This document shows positions 11,541-21,301 of a stretch of DNA of 64,000 nucleotides, in pieces. The stretch's first letter is position 1; each line of letters starts with the position of its first letter. The position numbers and the translations under genes are program-made. Under the pieces are notes generated by a model, which saw only the letters and a program-made list of their open reading frames with translations, was not told the origin of the DNA and ran no database searches. Source of the stretch: Hyaloperonospora brassicae. Lineage: Eukaryota > Oomycota > Peronosporomycetes > Peronosporales > Peronosporaceae. Location: NCBI GenBank assembly GCA_947650285.1, contig CANTFL010000226.1:407103-471102 (forward strand), given 5' to 3'.

Positions 11541-12672
11541 GATGGGCAGGGCTCGCTCGAGCGAAAAACGTTCTAGCTCTTGCTCATCACGTACATCTGA
11601 AAAGCCGGTTCATTTGATGCCAATGTCGACAATGTCGACATTCAAGAAGACGTGCTTAGCAGCTGCGACGCTGCTGCTTCGTCAGACTTTTTTTAGAATG
11701 CTGACATGTTCGGCATCGTCAAGGACTGTGCCAACGAGGACAATGATATCCTCGCTGAAGAAGATAAAGACCTCTTAGTTGTGCGTACAAAGCGCACTGA
11801 GCGACACAACAAGGAGTCAGCAGACAACTTCCTGCTGAATCAAGAAGCGGTAGTCTGTTTCGTTCGTAACTTAATCGCTACCAAGTAAACCGTCGGAAAC
11901 AGAACGCAGACAAGAATGGAAGAGTCAATGTTCTTTTGATTAAGGTTAACGACCTAGTACTACGATTTACGATAAACCTACTTAGATATGGAGTCACTTA
12001 TATCGGCAGTGGTACACTACTGCCGAAATACATTGGCTTTCTTGTATTGTACCGCAGAGGCAATGCATACTCGATCTAGTTGCCTCGTAGGATGCACACG
12101 CATCCTATATTTTTTGTTGGGCGTCTCCGCCCGTAGTATAAGTACGAGTTCTCTTCCGAGAACGGAGATTGCCGGCACGCCTAATAATCCCCAACATATT
12201 CGTGTGATCCCGAACCAGACTTTCTTGTTGGTTATTTAACGTCGTAGTCTCAAGATGGGCTGCTGCAGGAGACGAAGCTTCAATTTTTTATCAGGCGGAG
12301 CGAGCACAAAGCACGACCGGTCCTTCAGCCGATTTGTGCTAATGCGTCGTACGGTCGTCGTAAAGTCATGACGGCGATTGTACTCGTGCTCAACATCCTC
12401 CCTAATATAGGTCAGGACTCGTTCTATGCGGTCTACAATCTCCTGTGGGACCGGCGGCTGAGCCGGAACTGGCATTTCCGCCTCCAACAGAGCCGTTGGT
12501 GGATTGGCACGATGGTCGACGCTTTCACGTGGGACGTATCTTGAGCCACCGCATGAAGAACGGGGAGCGTTCAAGTCACCTTGTCGGCTGGCGGGGATAT
12601 CTACCATCGAATAATGGCTGGGATCCTCGGTATCAGCCAATGGATGTCGTTGAGGGTCTCGTCCGACAGTAG
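11541..12672 (+). pseudogene. Integrase C-terminus and chromodomain remnant of element 2
   Basis: After an acidic linker and AVRTKRTERHNKESADNFLL-like sequence (11760-11890), the GPF/Y area is broken near 12000-12120. A final open piece at 12445-12672 (75 codons) is the chromodomain: RRFHVGRILSHRMKNGERSS, HLVGWRGYLPSNNGWDPRYQ and VEGLVRQ. The same bases are open on the other strand as part of the antisense ORF (12236-12715), in the same codon register as in elements 3 and 4. Confidence 0.7.
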
Positions 12673-13371
12673 GACGAGACGCATCCGATCTCTCCTCGAG
12701 TCCATCAATAAACAAGCGCCTTTAGCGCTTGTAGACGGACCGCAAGTTCGCAATTACGTCGCGCATTTCTCAGCCGAGATTTGAGCGGTTTCTCAAAGCG
12801 AACTTAGGGATATTACTGTCCTTTGAGATTTTATTCGCGGATTCCTTCAGAGTACCCAAGATGCTCTGCGAGTACGCTAAGATCGTACGTTTAGAGAAGC
12901 TCAGAGAAAGAATGATGGAAAGTGTGGATCGTTCATACCGTATTTACTGCTTAACTAGTTTTATTGGTGGAGCACGCTTGGAGATGAGCCCATTGGCACG
13001 AATTATGATATCAAACGACTGAGTGAAAGAAAACGACTGTTGAAGGTATGCAGATTAATCTACCCAAAGGTCAAGAAGGAGTATAGTCGATGATCGACGA
13101 CTGACCGATCACGACCAGCGATCAAGGGCTTGGATCACCAAGCTACAAGGGCCGGATCACTCGAGAGGCGAACATCAACCGGAGTACTGAATAGATAACG
13201 ACAATGGATGATGGGTGAATGTGGAAGCAGGCTGGAGGATCGGATCGTCAAGATCATCAATCATGCAAGGTCTCAGAAGTAATGGCGATTCGACGGTCAA
13301 CGCCAGATCAGAGTTTCGAGAGAGTGATCAGGATCCACCTTGGGTGTGCAATACTTAGTAGTGTGGACACA

Positions 13372-13530
13372 TAATTGTGTGGACACATAATTGGTGTGGT
13401 TCACGTATTTGGTGCAAATCACGTATCGCGATCCACTACCAAAGCGAATTACCCCTAGCGATCCACCATCCGAGCGATCTACCACCTAGCGATCCGCTAC
13501 GGAGCGATCCTCCACCCGAGTATCTGCTGT
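13372..13530. repeat. Short direct repeats inside the retroposon
   Basis: GTGTGGACACATAATT occurs twice in direct succession near 13369-13402. It is followed by several copies of GCGATCCAC or close variants at 13430-13520. No array of equal spacers is present, so this is not a CRISPR array. Confidence 0.5.
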
Positions 13531-14126
13531 GGACCACATGATACACGAGGTGAATTACATAGACATGCGATACGAAACAGAGATCTAGCGAACAGATAGG
13601 CATATTCATACGTTTGGATTTGGTTGGTTGACATTGAATAGAATTGAATTTGCAACGAAAGACACGTGTCCATTTCTCCCGGGCAGGAACTTTGGCCTCC
13701 CATTGGACAGAGAGTCACCCGCGTCTTTACAAACTTTGCCTTTGGATTTTATGGACAGGCCGAACATCAATTCTCACCCCCAAACTGCGATTGGACGCAG
13801 CTAACCTTACGGTTCAGATTCAAGATCGTGAGACGGCTCAAGTTGTCAGAAGGCTCGCGCATCAAGCATCACCCTTGGACAAAGGCGACACTGGGAGAGC
13901 GATCAAGTTTACGTGCGATCAAGTGAAGAATTTCCACTCGATTCCCCCCACGTTTGACCTGGAGAAAAATTTCCCCATGATCAACCCGTATCCCCAAAAC
14001 GGTCAAGTTCATCTTCAACTAAAGTTCACCAAGCAGAGCGCAACCCGTCCCACCGACGGGTACACAAGGTGAGCAAGAGAACACAGAGCACGTAATCGGG
14101 GTACCCCCTCCGTTAGACGGTCGTCC

Positions 14127-14183
14127 GGGAGCAAGTGGAGAGTCGGGGTCACAAGTTTGTGATTACCACTCCACCACTTGCTC
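14127..14183. repeat. 11-bp inverted repeat, tRNA-like hairpin
   Basis: GGAGCAAGTGG at 14127-14137 is perfectly complementary to CCACTTGCTCC at 14173-14183. An inner TCACA/TGTGA stem sits between them. The 57-nt structure lies inside the retroposon and resembles an acceptor stem with an inner arm. It may be part of a second tRNA-derived module. Confidence 0.45.
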
Positions 14184-15437
14184 CTTAGAGGAAGCACACC
14201 CCTCATTATCCTGTGTGGCTTTTCGACCTAGTGGAGCTTCCAGCCCACACAACTATTACACACCCGACGGTGCGGATTTGCAGGAAGGCCGTCTCATTGG
14301 ATAGGTACCGTCGACAAATTGGCCTATCTCCGGCCTCCAGAGATCTACCCCCCGTGGGTATAGATCCAGGTACCTCTCGGTCCCAGTTCCAAGGTTTTAC
14401 CACTCGGCCACTGGTGTTGATCAACACTTTCCTTTGAGCACGCTGTGAGTTGTCAACACAACTCGCACAAGGGTCACCCCATATGAGGCAAGGTATGCAT
14501 GCCTCACGCGACAAACGATGCAACCGGTACCTTTTACCGGTTGGCGTTCGTTTTTCAAACTTGACGCGTACGGCCTCAAGTTTTTGGAGCCACGCTTCGC
14601 ATCCAAAATGATTTTTTACATTTTGATAGAGCGCGCTCCATGCCGCCAACAGCGAGGTCTTATCACACTTTCGGGTTCCATTATACCATCGATGCTTACG
14701 AAAAGCATCGCGGTAAAAGTCATCTTCAGCGCGAAATTTGCTCGCGCTGGAGGACAAGCCATGAAGCCCCATCGAATAATGAAATTCGATGGTGCTGGCT
14801 TGTCTAGTGATACAAGCTATTAATGAGCCGTTCGGGCTAGCGCCACGGCTTGAGCTCATCACGTTTCAACGTGGTACCAACACATGTACTCGGTTCTCGG
14901 AGTGACGATGGCTTGCGCCATCGTCCACACGCTCGTGTGAAGACGCACGAGTTGGCTGTGGTGATGAGTAATCATAATCAACACCATATTCTTCATCACT
15001 GCTGAACAGACTGTGACGCAAGTCGCAAGTCCGTTAGTTCAGCAGAGACTTTGATGAAGGCTCAGGAAGAGGCACCGTGGGTAATCCGGATGCCTCTGAG
15101 GTCTTTCCCGAGTCAGACGCGTCCGACTCGCCAGAGTAGATGACCCCCACTTTGAAGTCATCGAGAGCGCGTGGTGTGAGTGATACCACATGTGCCTACG
15201 GCAACAGGTGCCGCGGGCAAAGAAGAAGTAGCAGACGACGAGTTGTCTGCCGCGGAGGCTTGTGCAGCAGCATGCTGTGCTGTGTTTGAGTCTCCCCGCA
15301 TAGACATATTAACTATGCAAGGCAAGGTCAGGTATGAATGGATCTGACCAAGCAAGTGTTCCCTGTCCCAATGGTGTCCAACGAGTGGTTACTAAGTTTT
15401 GAGAGTCACACGGTGAATATCAGTTAAAGGGGGGTGA

Positions 15438-15875
15438 TGTAACGGGGTAGACCGTTACATGAAATTATCATTTTGCGAAATGGTAATAAAGTATATTGTG
15501 TTGAATATTCTTTTAGAAATATACTAATCACAGTGATATTGTTGAGACAACCCAAGGGTCTACTCATTGGTTGATATTATTTATATCAACCCACCAATCG
15601 CTGCTAGACGCGCGCAATGGGTGGTGAGTGGACGTCATCATACATATAGTTATATTGGTATAATTAAGTCAGGACAACAGAGATTCAAGGAGTTATAGGA
15701 CTTAATTATATCAATACAGGTTTACTTTTACCAAGAGACTAGTCCGACTACTTAGTCTCCTCTCCTTCCTCTATGTTTCCTTAAACACCTAGCAGGGTAC
15801 TGTTGACCACTGTCGTTAGTGGAAGTATACTCCGTACTGCTCAACCAGTACGTAGTCAACAGTGCCCCGTTACAA
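15438..15875 (+). repeat. 3' LTR of element 2, unit 1
   Basis: It starts TGTAACGGGG after the polypurine tract AAAGGGGGGTGA and ends GCCCCGTTACA. It has a chain of hairpins: TTATCATTT/AAATGGTAA (15465-15486), GGTTGATAT/ATATCAACC near 15570, and at the end a branched structure (GGGTACTG with CAGTGCCC, CCACT with AGTGG, GTACTG with CAGTAC). Confidence 0.8.
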
Positions 15876-16436
15876 CCAACACATGTACTCGGTTCTCGGA
15901 GTGACGATGGATTGCGCCATCGTCCACACGCTCGTGTGAAGACGCACGAGGTGGCTGTGGTGATGAGTAATCATAATCAACACCATATTCTTCATCACTG
16001 CTGAACAGACTGTGACGCAAGTCGCAAGTCCGTTAGTTCAGCAGAGACTTTGATGAAGGCTCAGGAAGAGGCACCGTGGGTAATCCGGATGCCTCTGAGG
16101 TCTTTCCCGAGTCAGACGCGTCCGACTCGCCAGAGTAGATGACCCTCACTTTGAAGTCATCGAGAGCGCGTGGTGTGAGTGATACCACATGCGCCTACGG
16201 CAACAGGTGCCGCGGGCAAAGAAGAAGTAGCAGACGACGAGTTGTCTGCCGCGGAGGCTTGCGCAGCAGCATGCTGTGCTGTGTTTGAGTCTCCCCGCAT
16301 AGACATATTAACTATGCAATGCAAGGTCAGGTATGAATGGATCTGACCAAGCAAGTGTTCCCTGTCCCAATGGTGTCCAACGAGTGGTCACCAAGGTTTT
16401 AGAGTCACACGGTGAATATCAGTTAAAGGGGGGTGA

Positions 16437-17123
16437 TGTAACGGGGTAGACCGTTACATGAAATTATCATTTTGCGAAATGGTAATAAAGTATATTGTGT
16501 TGAATATTCTTTTAGAAATATACTAATCACAGTGATATTGTTGAGACAACCCAAGGGTCTACTCATTGGTTGATATTGTCTATATCAACCCACCAATCGC
16601 TGCTAGACGCGCGCAATGGGTGGTGAGTGGACGTCATCATATGTCTAATTATATTAATATAATTAAGTTGGGGTCAAAACAGAGAACAAGAGATATTGGA
16701 CTTAATTATATTGAGTAACAGTTTTACTTTTTCTACAACTAGAGTCTTGCCTAAGTTGTTTATCCTTCCTCTGTATAGTGCTTATTGTGGGAAAGAGACC
16801 TGCAACGCCGAGAGGAAATGAAAAAGTAAATATATATTAGCGTTGGTAGTCCGGTTGATACTTACTGCTTGAAGATCTTTCCATGGTTTCTGGAGAGTCG
16901 TCCTTGTATCTTATAGATCTTCGCACGTATCCCAGCAGTCCTTCCTGTCCGCGAAACGGTTAATTGCATGTGCATCTTCCACCGAGACACACCACTCAAC
17001 TTCAACACGGATGTCATGTGACTTCCAACACTTATACCCAGCAGGGCACTGAGCTTCACTGTTGTCAGTGAGAGTTGACTCCGTACTGGTGTTCCAGTAC
17101 GAAGTAGCCAGTGCCCCGTTGCA
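16437..17123 (+). repeat. 3' LTR of element 2, unit 2, interrupted and chimeric
   Basis: The first 200 bp match unit 1 almost exactly. The next part is clearly more diverged, then about 265 bp of unrelated sequence follows. The LTR end returns at 17031-17123 (GGGCACTG through CAGTGCCCC, ending CCGTTGCA). The insert starts and ends near GAAGATCTTT/GATCTTC sequences. A Cys-containing 71-codon minus-strand ORF (16911-17126) spans the insert and the LTR end, and is probably fortuitous. Confidence 0.65.
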
Positions 17124-17258
17124 CATTTAGCATGTTCGGCCAAATAAATGTGCTCCAGAGTGCATACCAAAATTGCGTTAGACTTTGCATACCATCGACT
17201 TCGACGTTTCTTCAGATCAAAACATGTCAACTTGTCAGGTGACTTACGAACGGCTAGT

Positions 17259-17465
17259 CTACATGAGAGTTGATTCAACCGTTGTGGCATTGAAGTATCG
17301 AGAGAATGGAATGTGAGAATGGGTCCTGTTGGAGATGCAGCTGTTGTCATCGATTTGGTTTTCGTTCCGGTTTGTTGCTGCCGCCAGCGTACAGCAGATG
17401 CCCGCGATGAATATGTAAATCCCAATGCTCCTTTTCACGCTGCCGAATAACATCGCATGCTTCAA
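17259..17465 (-). CDS. Possible small secreted protein
   Basis: This 68-residue ORF begins with a convincing signal peptide: MKHAMLFGSVKRS, then the hydrophobic IGIYIFIAGICCTLAAA, with a plausible cleavage site before TNRNEN. The rest is short and polar, with one Cys and two N-glycosylation sequons (NRT, NAT). It stops at 17259, and a perfect GTAAGT lies just past the stop. It could be a true small secreted protein, a gene fragment or chance. No RXLR motif is seen. Confidence 0.3.
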   Translation of the reverse strand: MKHAMLFGSVKRSIGIYIFIAGICCTLAAATNRNENQIDDNSCISNRTHSHIPFSRYFNATTVESTLM

Positions 17466-18125
17466 CGCAATCGTGATGATTGTGGTCAGATTCGTCGTGT
17501 CTCGTCAACATCCTTGACTTTCGCGTCGTAGAGGAATACCTGTGGCATGTCTTGCACATATCACGCCGGCACGAGTCTATCGACTGGTGACCGGAGTCAA
17601 CCTACGAACACCTTGCACGCCTGTGCTGGGTTGTTGCCTCTTCCTTACCAGTCATAAGCTAAGCCAGCAATGACTGTTGGCCAACCTATGTGGCGTTTTC
17701 TTGCTCTACCAAGTCCCAGTCATTCAAGCAGACAATCCTCATCCAGGCTCGTTCACATGCCATTTCCGCGTCACGACCTTGCAGTGCGCGTCCGTTCCCC
17801 TCTTTGTACTATTCTCGCGTCGCGTCAGCACAATTTTGGTTCGATGGGTGCGTCGTGTGCACAGCCTACAGCATCGTTGCCATACACGCGGTCCGGTCGA
17901 TTCATTCACTGCGATAAGTATTGGTCGACAATTCTTGCGATACTGATCAATGGCGGCTGAATAAAGCTGACACTTTGCCACGAGCTGCATCACGAGCACA
18001 CGTTGAACGTTGACAAAACGCATCGTGACCTTTCTTAATCAACAAAGGTTACGAGGCTGCTGAAAGGATAAAACTCACCGTTACAGATTTTGTGACAATT
18101 GGCAAGTACAACCCTCCCGTTCATC
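17466..18125. other. No recognisable gene
   Basis: Overlapping ORFs of 70-96 codons occur in several frames, none with a motif I can name. It lies between the end of the Gypsy element and the 3' end of the LarE-like gene. Confidence 0.5.
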
Positions 18126-19362
18126 CTAATCACCATGACGCGCTTGGCTAGATGCTACTGACTTGTGCTTTATTGCAGTATCTGCGGTGTAACCACTCAA
18201 ACTGCCCGAGCGGAACGCACGCAAATCAACTGCACTGAAGCCTGCATCGAGAAACCACCCAAAATTACCAATAAAGACCACAACTCCAAGTGAAATGACG
18301 AGCTTACCCAGTCGTCGCAATTCAGCGTCAATGGCGTCAAACTCAGAAATCGCCTGTGTCAACGCTTTCGTGTCCAGCTCTGCATGGCAGAAGAGAAAAG
18401 GTAGGCAACAAACAGCAAACCATCCAAAAACTCGGCTCTACTCACCCACGGCAGCCTTGTTGTCCGCAAGAAAGCGCACTCGCATACTCCTTTGTGGCTC
18501 AAGACGAATCAACTTCCGCACAAACTCTTCTGCTTTCTCCACTCGATGCAAATGTTGCTTTACAAATACACGCACACCGATGTCAGCGTTTTAGTCGAGT
18601 GCCAGCTGCCCTCAAATCACTCACTTGCGTCGCGCGGACTCCAAACTGCAGTCTCGATCTCAGACATGGAGACGCCGCAGCGTTCCAGTTTGGCAATCCC
18701 AGAAACTTGGCGACGTCTCTCACTTCTTGCTTCGTCAGCTCACTCAATGGACTCACCACGTTAAACTCGGAAGCCGCGACCAGCCCTGTTACCAACAGCC
18801 AATTGGCACCACAACAACAATGAGCTACCTGTTTATCCCTCCTGCTGCTTGCTACCAACAAGCACTTACCCACTCTAGTAGGGTCCAGTTGGTCGTCCGC
18901 GTTCGTGCCATTATACAGCACGGGCTTCGCACATGCCTCCCAGTGTTTGTCGCTTCCGCCCATCGCTCGACGCTGCGCTTCCTTGGCCACGAACGCTGCC
19001 ACCTGCTCTAGCTTGGCGTACAGCGTCGTCTTGCAATAATAGCAGCTTCTGCCCTTGTTGGCCACATACGTCCCCACTTGACCTTCATTGGTACCACATT
19101 CCCATAGTGCAACACCAATGACGGCCGCCACGTCCCGCGCTTGTTGCAATTGCGCCTCCGACAAAGCCGCCGATACTCCAATACACGCAGCGCTTGTCGC
19201 TGGGAACACGCGGTGCACCAGCGCAGCCGCGAGCGACGAGTCGACGCCACCTGAGAACGCCACGACGTTGTTGGTTGGCTGCGCTGTGCACTGGGCACCC
19301 AGAGCTCGAGCCCCCCGCGAGGCCACAAGGCGCAGTAGACGATCGACTGTCGACACGAGCAT
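18126..19362 (-). CDS. LarE-like PP-loop ATP pyrophosphatase, five exons
   Basis: Predicted exons on the minus strand are 18870-19362, 18625-18785, 18446-18557, 18308-18379 and 18126-18241, giving 317 residues. All four introns are GT-AG and 66-84 bp, and the joined frame is open throughout. The PP-loop SGGVDSS is near residue 37. It is followed by NKGRSCYYCKTTLYAKL, YNGTNADD, VVSPLSELTKQEVRDVAKFL and SPCLRSR; the end reads VDLRAFRSGSLSG. These are the landmarks of LarE/ExsB-type enzymes, which activate a substrate with ATP; bacterial LarE donates sulfur from its own cysteine to make the nickel-pincer cofactor. The eukaryotic role is unknown. An upstream in-frame ATG at 19437 exists, but 19362 gives the usual length before the PP-loop. 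The first intron is a multiple of three and open, so retention is possible. Confidence 0.85.
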
Positions 19363-19705
19363 TGCCCGAGAGTTGGGTGGGTGGTGAGGCCTTTTTGAGT
19401 CATGGGTACAGCATTTTGGCTCCACGTGAGTGACCAATTCACTCCATTTGTGGCGTCGAATAAATTACGATAGCGCATTTGTGACAAGGGGGGGCGATGT
19501 AAAATAAACAAAAAGACAAAAGGGAGAAAAAAGAGCCAGCGACTTTGCTACCTTTCGGGTCGGCACCACGACCGTTTTGCAGCGAACCGAGACATAGACG
19601 AGCCACGTCGGTCGTATTTAGAAACGACCTCGTCGATAGAAACGGCCTCGTTTATAGAAACGACCTCGTCGATAGAAACGGCGCACACGACACCCACCTG
19701 CGCCC
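19363..19705. promoter_or_regulatory. Shared divergent promoter region with 18-bp repeats
   Basis: The 343 bp between two divergent starts must hold both promoters. At 19618-19682 there are about three and a half 18-bp units (TAGAAACGACCTCGTCGA and TAGAAACGGCCTCGTTTA alternating), ending 24 bp upstream of the WD40 start codon. They may lie in its 5' leader. No core promoter element is clear enough to call. Confidence 0.5.
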
Positions 19706-21301
19706 ATGACGTCGGCCTTCGCGTACCTCGTGGACCGCAGCGTTGGGCTCCCGAGCCGCTCGTACCGTGACGCGTTGCACGCGCGCGACTCGCGCGAGCT
19801 GCTGCACCACTCTCCGTCGACGACCAACTACATCTTCCGCCGGGGTATGCGCGCCTGGAGCTGTGCGTTGGACCCGACGGAGGACCGGTACCTCTTGATT
19901 GGCACCGCCCAGTCGCACTTGCTCCTGTTCGACCTCGAAACGCTGGACAGAGCCGACGTGGCGGGTGCCCCTACGTACAACGCGACGAACGTGCTGAGTC
20001 CGATGGCCGTCGCACGAGCGCAGCCTGCACCGTCGCTGACCCAGGGCCTCCAATGGGGTATTTCGATGGTCGAGTGGTACCCCGTTGACAGCGGGCTATG
20101 CATCACCAGCTCCTTTGATGGGCACGTGACTGTCTGGGACGCCGAGCGGCTATCGCGTGTCAGTGCATTTCCGCTACGACGGAAAGTCTTTGGCGCCAAG
20201 TTCTCGCCAGTGAGTACTACACACGCATTGGTTGCCGCGGCGACCGCCAATGGCGAAGTGCGCCTTGTGGACATTGCGAGTCACGCAACGGCGCATAGTC
20301 TATTGGGCCACAAAGACGAAGTCTGGACGCTCGACTGGGCACCAACGAGTGAATTTGCACTCGTAACGGGGTCGAGGGACGGCGAGATTCGCCTGTGGGA
20401 CATCCGACTATCGGGAGCCACAGCTTGTCTCTTGTGTCTCGACTGCCACGGACGAGCAAGTGTCCCGGGCCGCTCGAGTTTGTACACGAACGTGCAGCGA
20501 GAGAAGCCCATGTCGTTGACTGCTGCTGCTGCTGCTGCTACACGGAATAAAAGACGCCGCGTTAGCAGTGGTGGGGGCGGTGGGGGCGGTGATGCATCCG
20601 AGATGCAACGTCGCGACCGACAGCGAGCGAGATCGAGAGTGGAGAGTCATCGTGAGGCAATGCGGGCGACAGTGTTTCGACCGAAACGGAACGACCCGCA
20701 TGCTGCAGCGACTACTTCGTTAGCGGTTGCTCACAATGGGGGAGTAACGAGTCTCGCGTACACACCGGATGGGCGGTTTTTACTGAGTCGTGGCATGGAC
20801 AATAAGCTTCGGTTGTGGAACGCAGCATCCGGTGAACATCAGTTTATGAACTACCACGGCGTGCAACGAGCACAGCCGCGTGCTGCTAGAAATGTACAAA
20901 TGGCCGTTGTCCAAGAAGGCGGGGCGTGGGAGACGACGGTAGTGTTTGTGCCGAACGGGTCGGAGGGAGCACTGGCGTCGTACCGCGTGTTTGGCGAAAG
21001 TGGTGTTCCACTTGGGTCAGCTACAGCCCATTATCAGCAAGTGACTGCATGTTTGTACCGGCAATCTACACGAGAGCTGTATTCCGCAGGCGAAGACGGG
21101 CTGATCATGAAGTGGAAGCCGCCACCCGTTGACTTGTATCCTGACGTGCCAGAAGATGTCAGCAGCGACGCGCGGATGAAAAGTGGCGGATCTGCTGACG
21201 TCGCTACTGCTGCGGTTGGCGATACTGACGCATGGAGCGACGATGACCAAGATGCGACCAACCACCAATTCATCCCACCCATTTTGCGCGATAACGTATG
21301 A
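19706..21301 (+). CDS. WD40 repeat protein, ERCC8/CSA-like
   Basis: A single-exon gene of 531 residues. The order of motifs follows the CSA protein: a short N-terminal helix, then LDPTEDRYLLIGTAQSHLLL, VEWYPVDSGLCITSSFD with VTVWD, FSPVSTTHALVAAAT, LLGHKDEVWTLDWAP with GEIRLWDIR, VTSLAYTPDGRFLLSRGMDN with LRLWNAASGEH, and ELYSAGEDGLIMKW. CSA is the substrate receptor of a CUL4-DDB1 ubiquitin ligase in transcription-coupled nucleotide excision repair. A basic, low-complexity insert (poly-Ala, poly-Gly) lies between blades near residues 270-330. Another DDB1-CUL4 WD40 adaptor is possible, but the blade order favours CSA. Confidence 0.85.
   Translation: MTSAFAYLVDRSVGLPSRSYRDALHARDSRELLHHSPSTTNYIFRRGMRAWSCALDPTEDRYLLIGTAQSHLLLFDLETLDRADVAGAPTYNATNVLSPMAVARAQPAPSLTQGLQWGISMVEWYPVDSGLCITSSFDGHVTVWDAERLSRVSAFPLRRKVFGAKFSPVSTTHALVAAATANGEVRLVDIASHATAHSLLGHKDEVWTLDWAPTSEFALVTGSRDGEIRLWDIRLSGATACLLCLDCHGRASVPGRSSLYTNVQREKPMSLTAAAAAATRNKRRRVSSGGGGGGGDASEMQRRDRQRARSRVESHREAMRATVFRPKRNDPHAAATTSLAVAHNGGVTSLAYTPDGRFLLSRGMDNKLRLWNAASGEHQFMNYHGVQRAQPRAARNVQMAVVQEGGAWETTVVFVPNGSEGALASYRVFGESGVPLGSATAHYQQVTACLYRQSTRELYSAGEDGLIMKWKPPPVDLYPDVPEDVSSDARMKSGGSADVATAAVGDTDAWSDDDQDATNHQFIPPILRDNV

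Larger units (their letters stand above)
12828..14429 (-). mobile_element. Retroposon insertion with tRNA-like promoter boxes
   Basis: The sequence interrupts the antisense ORF of element 2 and is flanked by a 9-bp duplication, TCCTTTGAG (12819-12827 and 14430-14438). Removing it restores alignment to elements 3 and 4. On the minus strand the 5' end has TGGCCGAGTGG (14410-14400), a perfect match to a tRNA/RNA polymerase III box A. GGATCTATACC follows 43 nt later, a near match to box B. The 3' end is AATAAAAT directly before the target duplication. It is unusually long (1.6 kb) for a SINE and could be composite. A plus-strand ORF at 13644-14072 is not recognised. Confidence 0.55.
12236..15307 (-). 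pseudogene. Antisense ORF of Gypsy element 2, split by an insertion
   Basis: The start (MSMRGD) is at 15307 just inside the 3' LTR. The middle is open at 14439-14862 ([48 protein letters not shown]). The C-terminal part is open at 12236-12715 (ESVDHRANPP, then a charged helical stretch). By eye about 70 percent of residues match the element 4 protein over the middle, although the rest of the element is badly decayed. A 1.6 kb retroposon separates the middle from the C-terminal part, and there is at least one frameshift near the N-terminus. Function unknown. Confidence 0.7.
6203..17123 (+). mobile_element. Ty3/Gypsy retrotransposon 2, old, degraded and rearranged
   Basis: The plus-strand order is LTR (6203-6665), primer-binding site, gag, pol, chromodomain, an antisense ORF on the minus strand, a polypurine tract and a 3' LTR. 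It is of the same family as the elements at 38093 and 45532 but far more diverged. A retroposon (12828-14429) splits the antisense ORF. The 3' end is present twice as a 1 kb unit, and the last LTR is interrupted. The 5-bp flanks (GTAAA left, CATTT right) do not match, so no target duplication survives. Confidence 0.85.
14876..17123 (+). repeat. 1 kb tandem duplication of the element 2 3' end
   Basis: Unit 1 (14876-15875, exactly 1000 bp) runs from ACCAACACATGTACTCGG in the antisense ORF through the polypurine tract and the whole LTR. Unit 2 starts at 15876 with the same bases directly after the LTR end and runs to 17123. The units are near-identical up to about 16640, then the LTR similarity drops sharply. 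Unit 2 also has about 265 bp of extra sequence (about 16765-17030) inside its LTR. Confidence 0.8.

Noticed and set aside
16862..17425. 187-codon minus-strand ORF
   Set aside because: It runs through unrelated insert, LTR end and flank in one frame, and its residues show no recognisable fold. The signal-peptide frame is more convincing.
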